57,570 nt of DNA from Verrucomicrobiota bacterium. GTDB lineage: Bacteria; Verrucomicrobiota; Verrucomicrobiia; Limisphaerales; VHCN01. The DNA lies in assembly GCA_016871675.1 (NCBI GenBank), contig VHCN01000018.1, forward strand, positions 1 to 57,570. Direction: 5' to 3'. This document shows positions 1 through 8,233 of this stretch, in pieces. A model generated the notes under the pieces. The model was given only the letters and a program-made list of their open reading frames with translations. It did not search any database and had not been told where the DNA came from. The first letter of the stretch is position 1; each line of letters starts with the position of its first letter. The position numbers and the translations under genes are program-made.

Positions 1-237
1 CGGGTCGCTGTTGGAGCCGACGCGCGCCATGCGGCCGGGGACGCTCACGCCGTCGTTGGCATCGGCGTAAAGATGCCCGGCGAGCGCGATTTGCCGCTGG
101 TTGGACATGCACGTCGTGGCGCGCGCCGCGCGTTTGCCCTTGCCGAGCACAGGCAGCAACATCCCCGAAAGCGTGGCGATGATGGCGATCACCACAAGGA
201 GTTCGATGAGCGTGAAGCCGTGGCGCGAAGGTCGCAT
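1..237 (-). CDS. Pilin-like protein with prepilin N-terminal methylation motif (C-terminus outside window)
   Basis: Read leftwards from an ATG at 237; 79 codons are visible and the gene runs off the window. The product begins [20 protein letters not shown], the classic prepilin signal with cleavage expected between G7 and F8 and a Glu at mature position 5, followed by one hydrophobic helix and [14 protein letters not shown]. Such proteins are exported, cut by a prepilin peptidase and often sit in type II secretion-like or DUF1559-type assemblies. It starts 36 nt after the rnc stop on the same strand. The C-terminal domain that would define its role is not visible. Confidence 0.85.
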   Translation of the reverse strand, partial: MRPSRHGFTLIELLVVIAIIATLSGMLLPVLGKGKRAARATTCMSNQRQIALAGHLYADANDGVSVPGRMARVGSNSDP

Positions 238-273
238 CAGATGGCAGGGTTGATGGGCGCGGGCCGCCGGTGA

Positions 274-993
274 TCAATCGAGCACGGGGTCGTTCAGTCG
301 TTCGGACCCGTCGCGAAGCGTCTTGAGCGCGTCGAGTGCGGCCGCCGTCTCGGCGAGTTTCTTGCTCCGGCCGCGGCCGCGGCCGAGTTGGATGCTTCGA
401 TGCCAGACACTGCACTCGAACACGCGGTCGTGGTCCGGCCCTTCGGCAGACTCGGTGCGATACACGGGCGGTTCGTGGGAGCCGGGCTGGAGGAGTTCCT
501 GAAGTTCGCCCTTGGGGTTGTCGATGGTGGGCAAACCGCCGAGCTGGCCCCAACTGTCCTGCAATTGCTCCAACAGCACGTTCCGCGCAGTTTCGAAATC
601 AGAGTCAAGATACACGGCGCCGATGAGCGCCTCGAAGGTGTCGGCGAGAATCCGCGGCCGGTCGCGGCCGCCGTTGGCGTCCTCGCTCCGGCCCAAAATC
701 AGGTGTTGGCCGAGGCCGAGTAGCAGCGCGAGGCTCGCAAGGGAACGCTCGTTGACCATCTGCGCGCGGGCCTTGGTCAGCGGGCCTTCTTCGAGCCGCG
801 GAAATTTCCGGTAAAGCTCCGACGTGAGCGCAAGGCCGATGACGGAGTCTCCGAGGAATTCAAGCCGCTGGTTGTGCGGGGAGGCGCCGTCGCGCTCGTG
901 CGCGACCGAGGGATGCGTGAGCGCCAGCTTGAGCAACTCCTGGTCGCGGAAGTGATGGCCGAGGCTGGACTGAAGGGCTTCGAGGTCGGGCAC
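274..993 (-). CDS. rnc: Ribonuclease III
   Basis: A 239-residue protein, close to the usual size for bacterial RNase III, which cuts double-stranded RNA in rRNA and mRNA maturation. The signature NQRLEFLGDSVIGL is at about 41-54 and DTFEALIGAVYLD at 118-130; the metal-binding acidic residues E45, D49, D118 and E121 are all present. The C-terminal third (from NPKGELQELLQ) is a double-stranded RNA-binding domain with the GRGRGRSKKLAE helix region. The start codon is GTG; no ATG fits upstream of the conserved N-terminus. It lies downstream of the 4-Cys protein gene and upstream of the pilin-like gene, all on the minus strand. Confidence 0.96.
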   Translation of the reverse strand: MPDLEALQSSLGHHFRDQELLKLALTHPSVAHERDGASPHNQRLEFLGDSVIGLALTSELYRKFPRLEEGPLTKARAQMVNERSLASLALLLGLGQHLILGRSEDANGGRDRPRILADTFEALIGAVYLDSDFETARNVLLEQLQDSWGQLGGLPTIDNPKGELQELLQPGSHEPPVYRTESAEGPDHDRVFECSVWHRSIQLGRGRGRSKKLAETAAALDALKTLRDGSERLNDPVLD

Positions 994-1028
994 GGGCGGG
1001 CGGGTGCGGGTGTTGGAGCGGCGTCGGT

Positions 1029-1625
1029 TCAGGCGGGCGAAACGGCCGCGGCGGGCGTGGCTTCGGGCGACTCGGGGACCGCCGCCGTCACCTCCGCGGG
1101 AACGGGCGCGGCCGGTTCGTCGCGCTGTGCCATGAGGCTTGCGACCTGGCGCTGGACGTCTTGCAACTGGTCGAGGTGAAGATTCGGATCGGGGATGGTG
1201 AACAAGTCGCCGGATTTCGGGTGCTCGTAGTGGAAGACGCGCTGTCCGTTTTCATGCGACTGGGCCGTGACTTTGAGCAGCCGCTTGCGCTCGAGCATGA
1301 CGGCGAGAATGTAGCAGACGGCGCGGTGCTGCGGATCGTTTTGCGTGGTGAGTTTGCGCAACAGGGTCTCCGCAGTCTCGCGCCGGATCGGATCCGGCGC
1401 CGCGGCTGGCGGCGCCTCGTAGATGCCCTGCCAGTGGGAGATGAAGCCCTTGCGGTCGGCCGCGCCCTGGCTGAACTGCCGCGTCCAGCACGGCTCGCAA
1501 ATGTCCTGCCGCCGATACTCGCTCTGCGCGTCGTAAAGCAGCGTGTGGTAAGGCTGGGCGTCGGCAAACGGCAGCTCGCAGGCCTGGCAGGCGTGGGCGC
1601 GGGCTTGGAGATTCCAGTCGTTCAT
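1029..1625 (-). CDS. Uncharacterised 4-Cys (probable zinc-binding) protein
   Basis: 198 residues from an ATG at 1625. The frame stays open further upstream, but a longer version would run into the divergent M24-like gene. C13-x2-C16 and C43-x2-C46 pair up as a likely zinc site (ACQACELPF and ICEPCW), separated by a Tyr-rich segment. The middle part has charged helices (ERKRLLKVTAQ) and a short strand-rich stretch around FHYEHPKSGDLFTIPD. The last 30 residues are Ala/Pro/Glu-rich and probably disordered. No signal peptide, so cytoplasmic. It lies 35 nt upstream of rnc and may be cotranscribed. Function not recognised. Confidence 0.75.
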   Translation of the reverse strand: MNDWNLQARAHACQACELPFADAQPYHTLLYDAQSEYRRQDICEPCWTRQFSQGAADRKGFISHWQGIYEAPPAAAPDPIRRETAETLLRKLTTQNDPQHRAVCYILAVMLERKRLLKVTAQSHENGQRVFHYEHPKSGDLFTIPDPNLHLDQLQDVQRQVASLMAQRDEPAAPVPAEVTAAVPESPEATPAAAVSPA

Positions 1626-1802
1626 CAGGCTTGTGTCGCGCGCGGACGCGCTTAGGATGCGGACATTATTGCGATCGGCCTCCCGCGCGCAATCCCATTC
1701 AGGCCCGTCCGGATGCGGCCAGCCATCCGACCGCTGCGGAGCCGGGACGTTCGAAGCTCGCGCCCGGCCGAGGTTCACGCGTCACAACCCGACGCCCCAA
1801 CG

Positions 1803-2900
1803 ATGAAGTCCGAACTCGCCCGCAAGCTCTCGCAAGTCCGCTCACTGCTGCGGCTTCATCGGGCTGGAGCCGCGCTGATCGGTTTGCAACCCAACTTCTC
1901 GTGGCTCGCGTGCGGCGGCGAGGCGCACATCCCGTTGAACAGCGACCGCTCGTTCGGCCAGTTGATCGTCACACCGCGCGGGTTTTTCGTCTTCGCGAAC
2001 CGCATCGAGATGCAGTGCCTTCTCGACGAAGTCGTGGCCGGCCTCGGCGCAATGCCGCTGCTCGCGGAATGGCACGACAACGCGGGCGCACTCAAGTTGC
2101 TCCGAAGCGTGGCCGATCCGCGGGAAATGATCTCGGATTGCGGCGAGTGGGGCACGCGCGCGCGTCCGGAACTATTCGCGCCGCTGCGCTGGTCGTTGCA
2201 GGACGCGGAAGTGAAACGCTACCGTGCGGTCGGGCGCGACGCCGAGGCCGCGATGAACGAGGCATGCCGCGCCTTGCAGCCGGGCCGCACGGAGTTCCAA
2301 ATCGCGGGCGAGTTCGCCGCGCGTTGCTGGGACCGGAGCCTCACGCCCATCGTCGTGCTCGTTGCGACTGACGAGCGCATCCGCATGTATCGCCATCCCC
2401 GGCCGACGGCGAAGCGGCTGCGGCGACACGCGATGTTGATTCTCTGCGCGCGCCGACACGGGCTGATCGTGGCGCTCACGCGCATCGTGCACTTCGGCCG
2501 GCTGCCGGCGGACCTGCGGCGGCGCCACGACGCGGTCTGCGCCGTCGATGCGGCGCTGCACCTCGCCACACGAGTGGGAGCGCACGTCCGCGAGGTTTTC
2601 CGGCGCGGAGTCGAGGCTTACGCGGAACAGGGCTTCGCAGACGAGTGGCACCTGCACCACCAGGGCGGACCGTGCGGTTACCAAGGGCGTGATTATCTCG
2701 GGGGGCCGTCGGTCACGGGTGAAGTGCTCGTCAACCAGCCTTTCGCCTGGAATCCCTCGATCACCGGCACGAAGAGCGAGGACACGATACTCGCGACCCC
2801 AAACGGGCCCGTGGTCGTCACAGCCGCGCAAGATTGGCCGATGGTCCCGGTCTCCACGGGCGGCAAGTCGTGGACGCGCCCGGACATCCTGGTGCGATAA
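1803..2900 (+). CDS. M24 (creatinase/Xaa-Pro peptidase-like) family protein with degenerate metal site
   Basis: 365 residues from MKSELARKL. It has the two-domain layout of Xaa-Pro peptidases: an N-terminal creatinase-like half (1 to about 130) and a pita-bread C-terminal half. The strand that normally reads VD.G....Y..D.TRT is LILCARRHGLIVALTRIV here (about 213-229), so the two metal-binding Asp residues are missing. The His-loop (HHQGGPCGYQG, 285-295) and the Glu loop (TKSEDTILAT, 323-332) are recognisable. The protein may be a non-peptidase with an altered reaction, or a binding protein. The 24-nt gap to the downstream cysteine-peptidase gene on the same strand suggests an operon. ATG 1803 is chosen over an upstream in-frame ATG at 1713 because the extra residues look non-coding. 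Confidence 0.8.
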   Translation: MKSELARKLSQVRSLLRLHRAGAALIGLQPNFSWLACGGEAHIPLNSDRSFGQLIVTPRGFFVFANRIEMQCLLDEVVAGLGAMPLLAEWHDNAGALKLLRSVADPREMISDCGEWGTRARPELFAPLRWSLQDAEVKRYRAVGRDAEAAMNEACRALQPGRTEFQIAGEFAARCWDRSLTPIVVLVATDERIRMYRHPRPTAKRLRRHAMLILCARRHGLIVALTRIVHFGRLPADLRRRHDAVCAVDAALHLATRVGAHVREVFRRGVEAYAEQGFADEWHLHHQGGPCGYQGRDYLGGPSVTGEVLVNQPFAWNPSITGTKSEDTILATPNGPVVVTAAQDWPMVPVSTGGKSWTRPDILVR

Positions 2901-2924
2901 CGCATCGAACCTCCATCGACGCGG

Positions 2925-3509
2925 ATGAGCCTCGCCAGTTTCATCTCGAAGATCACAGGGATCGTCTGCCTGCGCGACCGGCTGCCCCATCCGCGCGGCG
3001 CGATCACGCTTGAACTGAAGGGCTACTCGCAGGTGGATGACTTCAGTTGCGGTGCCGTGGCCGGCTGGACGGTCGTGGAGGCGTTTGATGCGAGGCGGAG
3101 TTTCCGCAAATTCTACGACGACGCGGCGCCGCACCCGAAGCGCGGCGTCTCCACGCCGCGGTTGGCGCGCGCGTTGCGCGAGCACGGGCTGGGCGTGATC
3201 CAGTTACGACACCGGATTTCGTTTGGACGGCTGCGGCGCGCGATTGATGCGGGCTTCCCGGTCGTGTGCTGCGTGGACCACGACAAGCGCGACGGCGACC
3301 AGCACTGGCTCGTGGCGTATGGCTACCAGTCGCGGCCGGCGCGGGTGTTTGTGGCGGGGAATGGCTGGCTTCACCTTCTTGGCTCAAGCCTCGTCGGCGA
3401 GCACGTGCTTTCACGCCGCCGCTTCGAGAGGATGCGCGTTACAGGCGCGCTCGTCTGCCACAGCTACGCCCGGGATGGCGCGGAGTTGGGCCTGCCTCAA
3501 ACACGCTGA
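2925..3509 (+). CDS. C39-like/papain-like cysteine peptidase domain protein
   Basis: 194 residues. QVDDFSCGAVAG (36-47) fits the N-terminal oxyanion Gln (Q36) plus nucleophile Cys (C42) of C39-type double-glycine peptidases. QHWLVAYGY carries the expected His (H127), and GNGW at 145-148 could supply the third residue (N146). Between them lies STPRLARALREHGLGV, typical of the family. No transmembrane or ABC domain is attached and no signal peptide is clear, so it is a stand-alone peptidase-like protein with unknown substrate. It directly follows the M24-like gene; the two may act together. Confidence 0.7.
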   Translation: MSLASFISKITGIVCLRDRLPHPRGAITLELKGYSQVDDFSCGAVAGWTVVEAFDARRSFRKFYDDAAPHPKRGVSTPRLARALREHGLGVIQLRHRISFGRLRRAIDAGFPVVCCVDHDKRDGDQHWLVAYGYQSRPARVFVAGNGWLHLLGSSLVGEHVLSRRRFERMRVTGALVCHSYARDGAELGLPQTR

Positions 3510-3533
3510 CACCGCCCGCCACGCGGACGCGGA

Positions 3534-4040
3534 TCAATTCCCCCGGCGCGGCGAACATATGGCGGCAACCCGGCAGGCGTCGGCCACGACCGCAAGGCGC
3601 GCGAGAAAACTCTCCCGTTCGGACACGGGCAGCACGGAAAGCACTTGAGCCTGCAACTCGATGGCGATGCTGCGGAGTTGCTCGTATTTTCTGCGGCCCG
3701 CGGGCTTGGCGCGGAGCCGGTAGGCGCGCTTGTCCGTCTCGTGCGGCTTGCGATCCACCCAGCCGGCCTGCTGCATGCGCGACACAAGCGACGCGATGGT
3801 GTTGGGGTCGCTGGACATCGCGCGCGTCAGGTCGCCCTGCGTCATGCCCTTGGCGTCGCCCTCGATGAGGCAGCGCAGCGCGGTGAACTGGTCAGGCGTG
3901 GCGCCGGTGTGGTGGATTCGGCGGCGGAAGGCCTGGTTGAGCCCATACCAGGCGCGGCGAAGCAGCGGCGGAATCCGCCGGCGTTCGGGTGAGTCGATGG
4001 GCAGGGCATCCACGGATGCTGAATAGTCGCGGTCAGGCAT
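3534..4040 (-). CDS. MarR-family transcriptional regulator
   Basis: 168 residues with a winged helix-turn-helix core: helix LTRAMSSDPNTIASLVSRM (recognition part), then the wing with VDRKPHETDKRAYRLRAKPAG, matching the DKRxxxxxLT-type signature of MarR proteins. The N-terminal helix (PPLLRRAWYGLNQAFRRRI) and C-terminal helices would form the dimer interface. It is transcribed divergently from the PQQ-propeller run that starts at 4205; in many MarR systems the divergent operon is the target, so control of the acid-to-alcohol cluster is a reasonable guess but not shown. It converges with the cysteine peptidase gene (24 nt gap). Confidence 0.9.
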   Translation of the reverse strand: MPDRDYSASVDALPIDSPERRRIPPLLRRAWYGLNQAFRRRIHHTGATPDQFTALRCLIEGDAKGMTQGDLTRAMSSDPNTIASLVSRMQQAGWVDRKPHETDKRAYRLRAKPAGRRKYEQLRSIAIELQAQVLSVLPVSERESFLARLAVVADACRVAAICSPRRGN

Positions 4041-4204
4041 AAGTCAACAAGTGCAGGCGCGATGATACGTGTAGGTAGTAACTGGTTGCAATCCTTTTGC
4101 CGCGGCCTGATAGTCCGCCGCAGCCGGCCGGGAAAAAAGTTGTCAGCCTGCGGTGGTTTGGACAGCCTGCCGGTTCGCTGCGCCACCTACGAACCGAATC
4201 CCAC
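4041..4204. promoter_or_regulatory. Divergent intergenic region between MarR regulator and PQQ-propeller operon
   Basis: 164 bp that must hold promoters for both directions. The left part is less GC-rich than its surroundings (around GATACGTGTAGGTAGTAACT). No convincing -35/-10 pair and no long palindrome could be seen by eye. A direct repeat CAGCCTGC occurs near 4144 and 4169. Position makes it the likely operator site for the MarR protein. Confidence 0.35.
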
Positions 4205-6532
4205 ATGAACAGGACCTTGCCGCCCGCCCTCGCCGCCGCTGGATTGATCATCGCCGGGGCCCTCGGCCCGGCCCGGTGCGAAGCGCAGGCCGCGCGAGGC
4301 TGGCTCGCATGGCGCGGGCCAAACCAGAACGGAACTTCCGCCGAGAAAAATCTCCCCGCCTCCATCGACCCGAAGAAGCCGCTGTGGACGGCGGACTTCC
4401 CCGGCCAGTCCGCGCCGGTCATCGCGAATGGCAGGCTCTACATCATGGGCTACCTCGGCGAGGGTGCCGAGTTGCAGGAGGGGGTCGCGTGCTTTGACGC
4501 GGAGACGGGACGGAAGCTGTGGGAGAAGCGGCACACGGACTTTCTCAGCGACACCATCTATCTCCGCTACGCGACGAGCAGCCCGGCGGTGGACCCGGAG
4601 ACCGGCAATGTCTACTCGCTCGGCACGCAGGGGATACTCGCGGCGCACACGGCCGACGGCAGGGACCTGTGGAGCTACTCGATGATGGAGTCGTTCGGCC
4701 GGCTCACCTTTCCGAACAGCCGCACGGCGTCGCCGGTGATTGATCGCGACCTTGTCATCGTGCGCGGCATCACCTCGAACTGGGGCAATCAAGGCGCGGC
4801 GGGCGACCGGCTCTACGGCTTCGACAAAAAGACCGGCCAGGTCGTGTGGGCTTCGTGGTCCGGCGAGCGGCCGAAGGACAACTCCTTCTCGCACCCGTAT
4901 CTCACATGGTTCCGCGGCAAGCGCGTTTATGTCACGGCCACGGGCGATGGAAACGTCTTCTGCGCCAACGCCCGCACCGGCGAGCCGCTGTGGCGCGTGC
5001 CGCTGTTCGCCTCGGGCATCAACGCCACGGTGCTGGTGCACAATGACGACAAGGTCGTGGCCATCTACGGCACGCCTTACGAACCCGGCCAGATGGTTTG
5101 CGTGAAGATTCCCGACGTCGAGCCGGCTTCCGCGACGAATGCGCCCGTGGTCGTCGAACGGCAGACCGTCCAGCTTTGGGCGACCGACAAGATCAGCACA
5201 TCCACGAGTCACCCGATCCTCGTCGGCGACCGCATCTACGTGGTTGCGGAAAAGGGCGACCTCTTCTGCGTGGACGTGAACACGGGCAGGATTTTCTGGA
5301 GCCTCAAACTCGGCATCGAGCAACGCAACGCCGGGCTGGTTCACGCCGACGGAAAACTCTATGTGCCGATGCTTGACGACCCCGCGAGCAAGGCGGCGGG
5401 AGATTCCGAGGCGGGCACCACGGGCGCGTTCTACATCATCCAGCCGTCGGACAAGGAGGGGAAGATCCTCTCGCACGTGCCGCTCGACGGCCGGTGCTTC
5501 GGCACGCCGTCGGTCTTCAACGGCAAGATTTACATGCAGACGACGCGCAAACTTTACTGCTTCGGCAAGACGGGAAACAACCCCGGCCTCGCACCCGAGC
5601 CCCCGCCCGAGAAGTGGCCGGTTCCAGGCCCCGCCACGCAATTGCAGGCGGTTCCCGCCGAGGTCGTGTTGCATCCCGGTGAGACGGCGGCCTTTCGCGT
5701 CCGATCGCTCGACAGGAACGGCTTCGTTGTGCAGGACAACCTCGACCCGAAGTCCGTGAGCTGGACCAATTACATCCCGCCGACCGCGCGCGTGCGGTCA
5801 CTGATGAAAGGTTCGTTCAACGCCGCAGGGCAACTCGTCGCCGGGAAAGATGTCACACCGAGCGCCGGCGCCTTCATGGGCACCCTGGGCAACCTCCACG
5901 GAACCATCCGCGGCCGCGTGCTGCCCGGGCTCCCGATCCGTGAGGACTTCGAGACGTTTGCCCTCATCGAAAAACACGAGACCGAGGAAGGCGTGAACTT
6001 CGCGTATCCACCGCTGCCGTGGATTGGACCGCGATTCAAGTTCGAGGTCCGGCAGGCCGGCGACACGAAGGCCCTCGTCAAGGCCATCGACAACAAGTTT
6101 TTCCAGCGTGCGACGGTCTTTCTCGGCGAGCCGACCATGAAGAACTACACCGTGCAGACCGAAGTGATGAGCGAAGGCCGGCCGCGCAAGATGTCGGAGG
6201 TCGGCCAGGTCAACCAGCGCTATCTCATTTTGCTCAAGGGCAACTCGCAGGAAATGGAGATCAACTCCAACCAGGAACGCCTCAAGGTCGCCACGTCCTT
6301 CGCGTGGAAACCGAACCAGTGGTATGTGCTCAAGTCGCGCGTGGACTTGAAGCCCGACGGTTCCGGCATCGTCCGCGCCAAGGCCTGGCCTCGCGGCGAG
6401 CCCGAGCCCGCGGCGTGGACGCTCGAAGTCCCGCACAAGATCGCGCACACCAGCGGCTGCCCCGGGCTCTACGGATTCGCACCGCAGGACATGCGCGTGT
6501 TCATCGACAACATCAGCGTCACCGCCAACTAG
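4205..6532 (+). CDS. Secreted PQQ-like beta-propeller protein with C-terminal sandwich domain
   Basis: 775 residues. The ATG at 4205 gives a clean signal peptide (MNRTLPPALAAAGLIIAGAL ending near CEAQA), whereas a longer in-frame start would bury it. Residues about 30-500 hold repeated propeller blades with the PQQ-type pattern (FDAETGRKLWEK, FDKKTGQVVWAS, VDVNTGRIFWSL, ANARTGEPLWRV). After a linker PEPPPEKWPVPGP, the last 250 or so residues look like a beta-sandwich/LamG-type domain (REDFETFALI to VFIDNISVTAN). Probably periplasmic or extracytoplasmic. Blades of this type bind PQQ in dehydrogenases, but most homologues are scaffold proteins; PQQ binding is not shown. First gene of a six-gene plus-strand run. 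Confidence 0.88.
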   Translation: MNRTLPPALAAAGLIIAGALGPARCEAQAARGWLAWRGPNQNGTSAEKNLPASIDPKKPLWTADFPGQSAPVIANGRLYIMGYLGEGAELQEGVACFDAETGRKLWEKRHTDFLSDTIYLRYATSSPAVDPETGNVYSLGTQGILAAHTADGRDLWSYSMMESFGRLTFPNSRTASPVIDRDLVIVRGITSNWGNQGAAGDRLYGFDKKTGQVVWASWSGERPKDNSFSHPYLTWFRGKRVYVTATGDGNVFCANARTGEPLWRVPLFASGINATVLVHNDDKVVAIYGTPYEPGQMVCVKIPDVEPASATNAPVVVERQTVQLWATDKISTSTSHPILVGDRIYVVAEKGDLFCVDVNTGRIFWSLKLGIEQRNAGLVHADGKLYVPMLDDPASKAAGDSEAGTTGAFYIIQPSDKEGKILSHVPLDGRCFGTPSVFNGKIYMQTTRKLYCFGKTGNNPGLAPEPPPEKWPVPGPATQLQAVPAEVVLHPGETAAFRVRSLDRNGFVVQDNLDPKSVSWTNYIPPTARVRSLMKGSFNAAGQLVAGKDVTPSAGAFMGTLGNLHGTIRGRVLPGLPIREDFETFALIEKHETEEGVNFAYPPLPWIGPRFKFEVRQAGDTKALVKAIDNKFFQRATVFLGEPTMKNYTVQTEVMSEGRPRKMSEVGQVNQRYLILLKGNSQEMEINSNQERLKVATSFAWKPNQWYVLKSRVDLKPDGSGIVRAKAWPRGEPEPAAWTLEVPHKIAHTSGCPGLYGFAPQDMRVFIDNISVTAN

Positions 6533-6566
6533 GTTCGGGGCGTCCACCACTCCGCATTCACCAGCC

Positions 6567-8189
6567 ATGAAATCATCCGCACTCATCATCGCCACACTCG
6601 TGTTCGTCGCGGGAGCCAGCGCACAGGATTGGACCCAATGGGGCGGCTCGCAGCATCGCAACATGTATTCGCCCGCAAAGGGCCTGCCCGGAATCTTCGA
6701 CCCCGGCAAGATGAAGAAGAACAGCGACGACGTGGACCTCGCCGGGGCGAAGAACGTCAAGTGGGTCGCCAAGCTCGGTTCGCAGACCTACGGCAACGTC
6801 ACCGTCGCCAACGGCCGGGTTTACATCGGCACCAACAACGATTCGCCACGCGATCCGCGGCACCTCGGCGACCGGTCCGTCCTCTATTGCCTCGACGAGA
6901 AGACCGGCGCTCTCATCTGGCAACTCGTCTGCCCCAAGCTCAAGTCCGGCAAGGTCAACGACTGGGAACGCCTTGGCATTCTCTCTTCCTCCACCGTCGA
7001 GGGAGACCGCATCTACGTCGTCACCAGCCGGTGCGAAGTCCTCTGCCTCGACGTGCAGGGACTCGCCAACGGCAACGACGGCCCTTACAAGGACGAGGCG
7101 AAGTATGCGGTGCTCGACACCGTCGGCGCCGACGGCAAACCCCTCGCGCCCGTCGAACCCGGACCGAAGGACGCGGACATCATCTGGCGATACGACATGA
7201 TGGATGACCTTGGCGTCTTCCCGCACAACGCCTCGAACTGCAACATCCTTATCATCGGGGACATCATTTACGTTTGCACTTCCAACGGTCAGGACTGGTC
7301 GCACGTCAACATCCCCGCGCCGCTCTCCCCAAGCTTCGTCGCGCTCAACAAGAAGACCGGTGAACTTGTCGGCGAAGACGACGCAGGCATCAGCAAGCGC
7401 ATCTTCCACGGGCAATGGAGCTCGCCCTCGACCGGCAGGGTCAACGGCCGCGACCTCGTCTTCTACGGCGGCGGCGACGGCTGGTGCTACGCGTTCGATG
7501 CCAGGCCCGTGAAGCAGGGCGAAACAAGCTTCCTCAAGACCGTTTGGAAGTTCGACTGCAACCCCCCCGAATACAAGACCGACAAGGACGGCAAGCCGTG
7601 GAAGTATCCCGCCGCCGAGGGCCCGAGCGAGATCATCGCCACACCGGTCTTCTACAAGAACCGCGTCTACATCGCCACGGGGCAGGACCCGGAGCATGGC
7701 GAAGGCGTCGGCCACCTCGTCTGTCTGGACGCCACGCAGACCGGCGAAATCAAGAAGCCGGTCTGGAGCTTCAAGGGCATCAAGCGGAGCATGTCCTCTG
7801 TGTCCATCGATCCCGCCACGGGGTTGCTCTTCGTGGGCGACTTCTCCGGCTTCGTCTATTGCCTCGACGCGGAGACCGGCCAGCATCACTGGACCTACGA
7901 CATGAAGGCCCATCTTTGGGGCAGCACGCTCGTGGCCGATGGCAAGGTTTACATCGGCGATGAAGACGGCGACTTCGTGGTGCTCGCCGCGAACAAGGGC
8001 GTGCCTGTGCCCGCAAAGTCCCAGAAGAAGGGCGGCCCAGCCATCATGGCTCAAGTCATCAGCCAGACCAACCTCCTCGCGCCCATTTACTCCACGCCCA
8101 TCGTCGCGAACGGCGTCATTTACCTTTCGACCCAATCCCACTTGTTTGCCCTCCACGACTCCGCCAAGGCCAACGCGCCCAAGCCGTAG
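6567..8189 (+). CDS. Secreted PQQ-like beta-propeller protein
   Basis: 540 residues with signal peptide MKSSALIIATLVFVAGASAQ. Blades carry LDEKTGALIWQL, LNKKTGELVGED and LDAETGQHHWTY, so it belongs to the same broad family as the preceding gene but lacks the C-terminal sandwich domain. The WTQWGGSQHRNMYSP opening resembles the WPxWRGPxRxG start typical of secreted planctomycete/verrucomicrobial propellers. It follows the previous gene by 34 nt and precedes the adenylating enzyme by 44 nt, so coexpression is likely. No Shine-Dalgarno sequence precedes the ATG (leader CGCATTCACCAGCC). Confidence 0.88.
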   Translation: MKSSALIIATLVFVAGASAQDWTQWGGSQHRNMYSPAKGLPGIFDPGKMKKNSDDVDLAGAKNVKWVAKLGSQTYGNVTVANGRVYIGTNNDSPRDPRHLGDRSVLYCLDEKTGALIWQLVCPKLKSGKVNDWERLGILSSSTVEGDRIYVVTSRCEVLCLDVQGLANGNDGPYKDEAKYAVLDTVGADGKPLAPVEPGPKDADIIWRYDMMDDLGVFPHNASNCNILIIGDIIYVCTSNGQDWSHVNIPAPLSPSFVALNKKTGELVGEDDAGISKRIFHGQWSSPSTGRVNGRDLVFYGGGDGWCYAFDARPVKQGETSFLKTVWKFDCNPPEYKTDKDGKPWKYPAAEGPSEIIATPVFYKNRVYIATGQDPEHGEGVGHLVCLDATQTGEIKKPVWSFKGIKRSMSSVSIDPATGLLFVGDFSGFVYCLDAETGQHHWTYDMKAHLWGSTLVADGKVYIGDEDGDFVVLAANKGVPVPAKSQKKGGPAIMAQVISQTNLLAPIYSTPIVANGVIYLSTQSHLFALHDSAKANAPKP

Positions 8190-8233
8190 TCGCGCACCGC
8201 TGCCGCATTTCTCCAAACCCGCACTCGCACCTC

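Noticed and set aside
364-385. Runs of GGCCGC-type hexamers
   Set aside because: Explained by the Gly/Arg-rich GRGRGRSKK loop of RNase III in GC-rich DNA.
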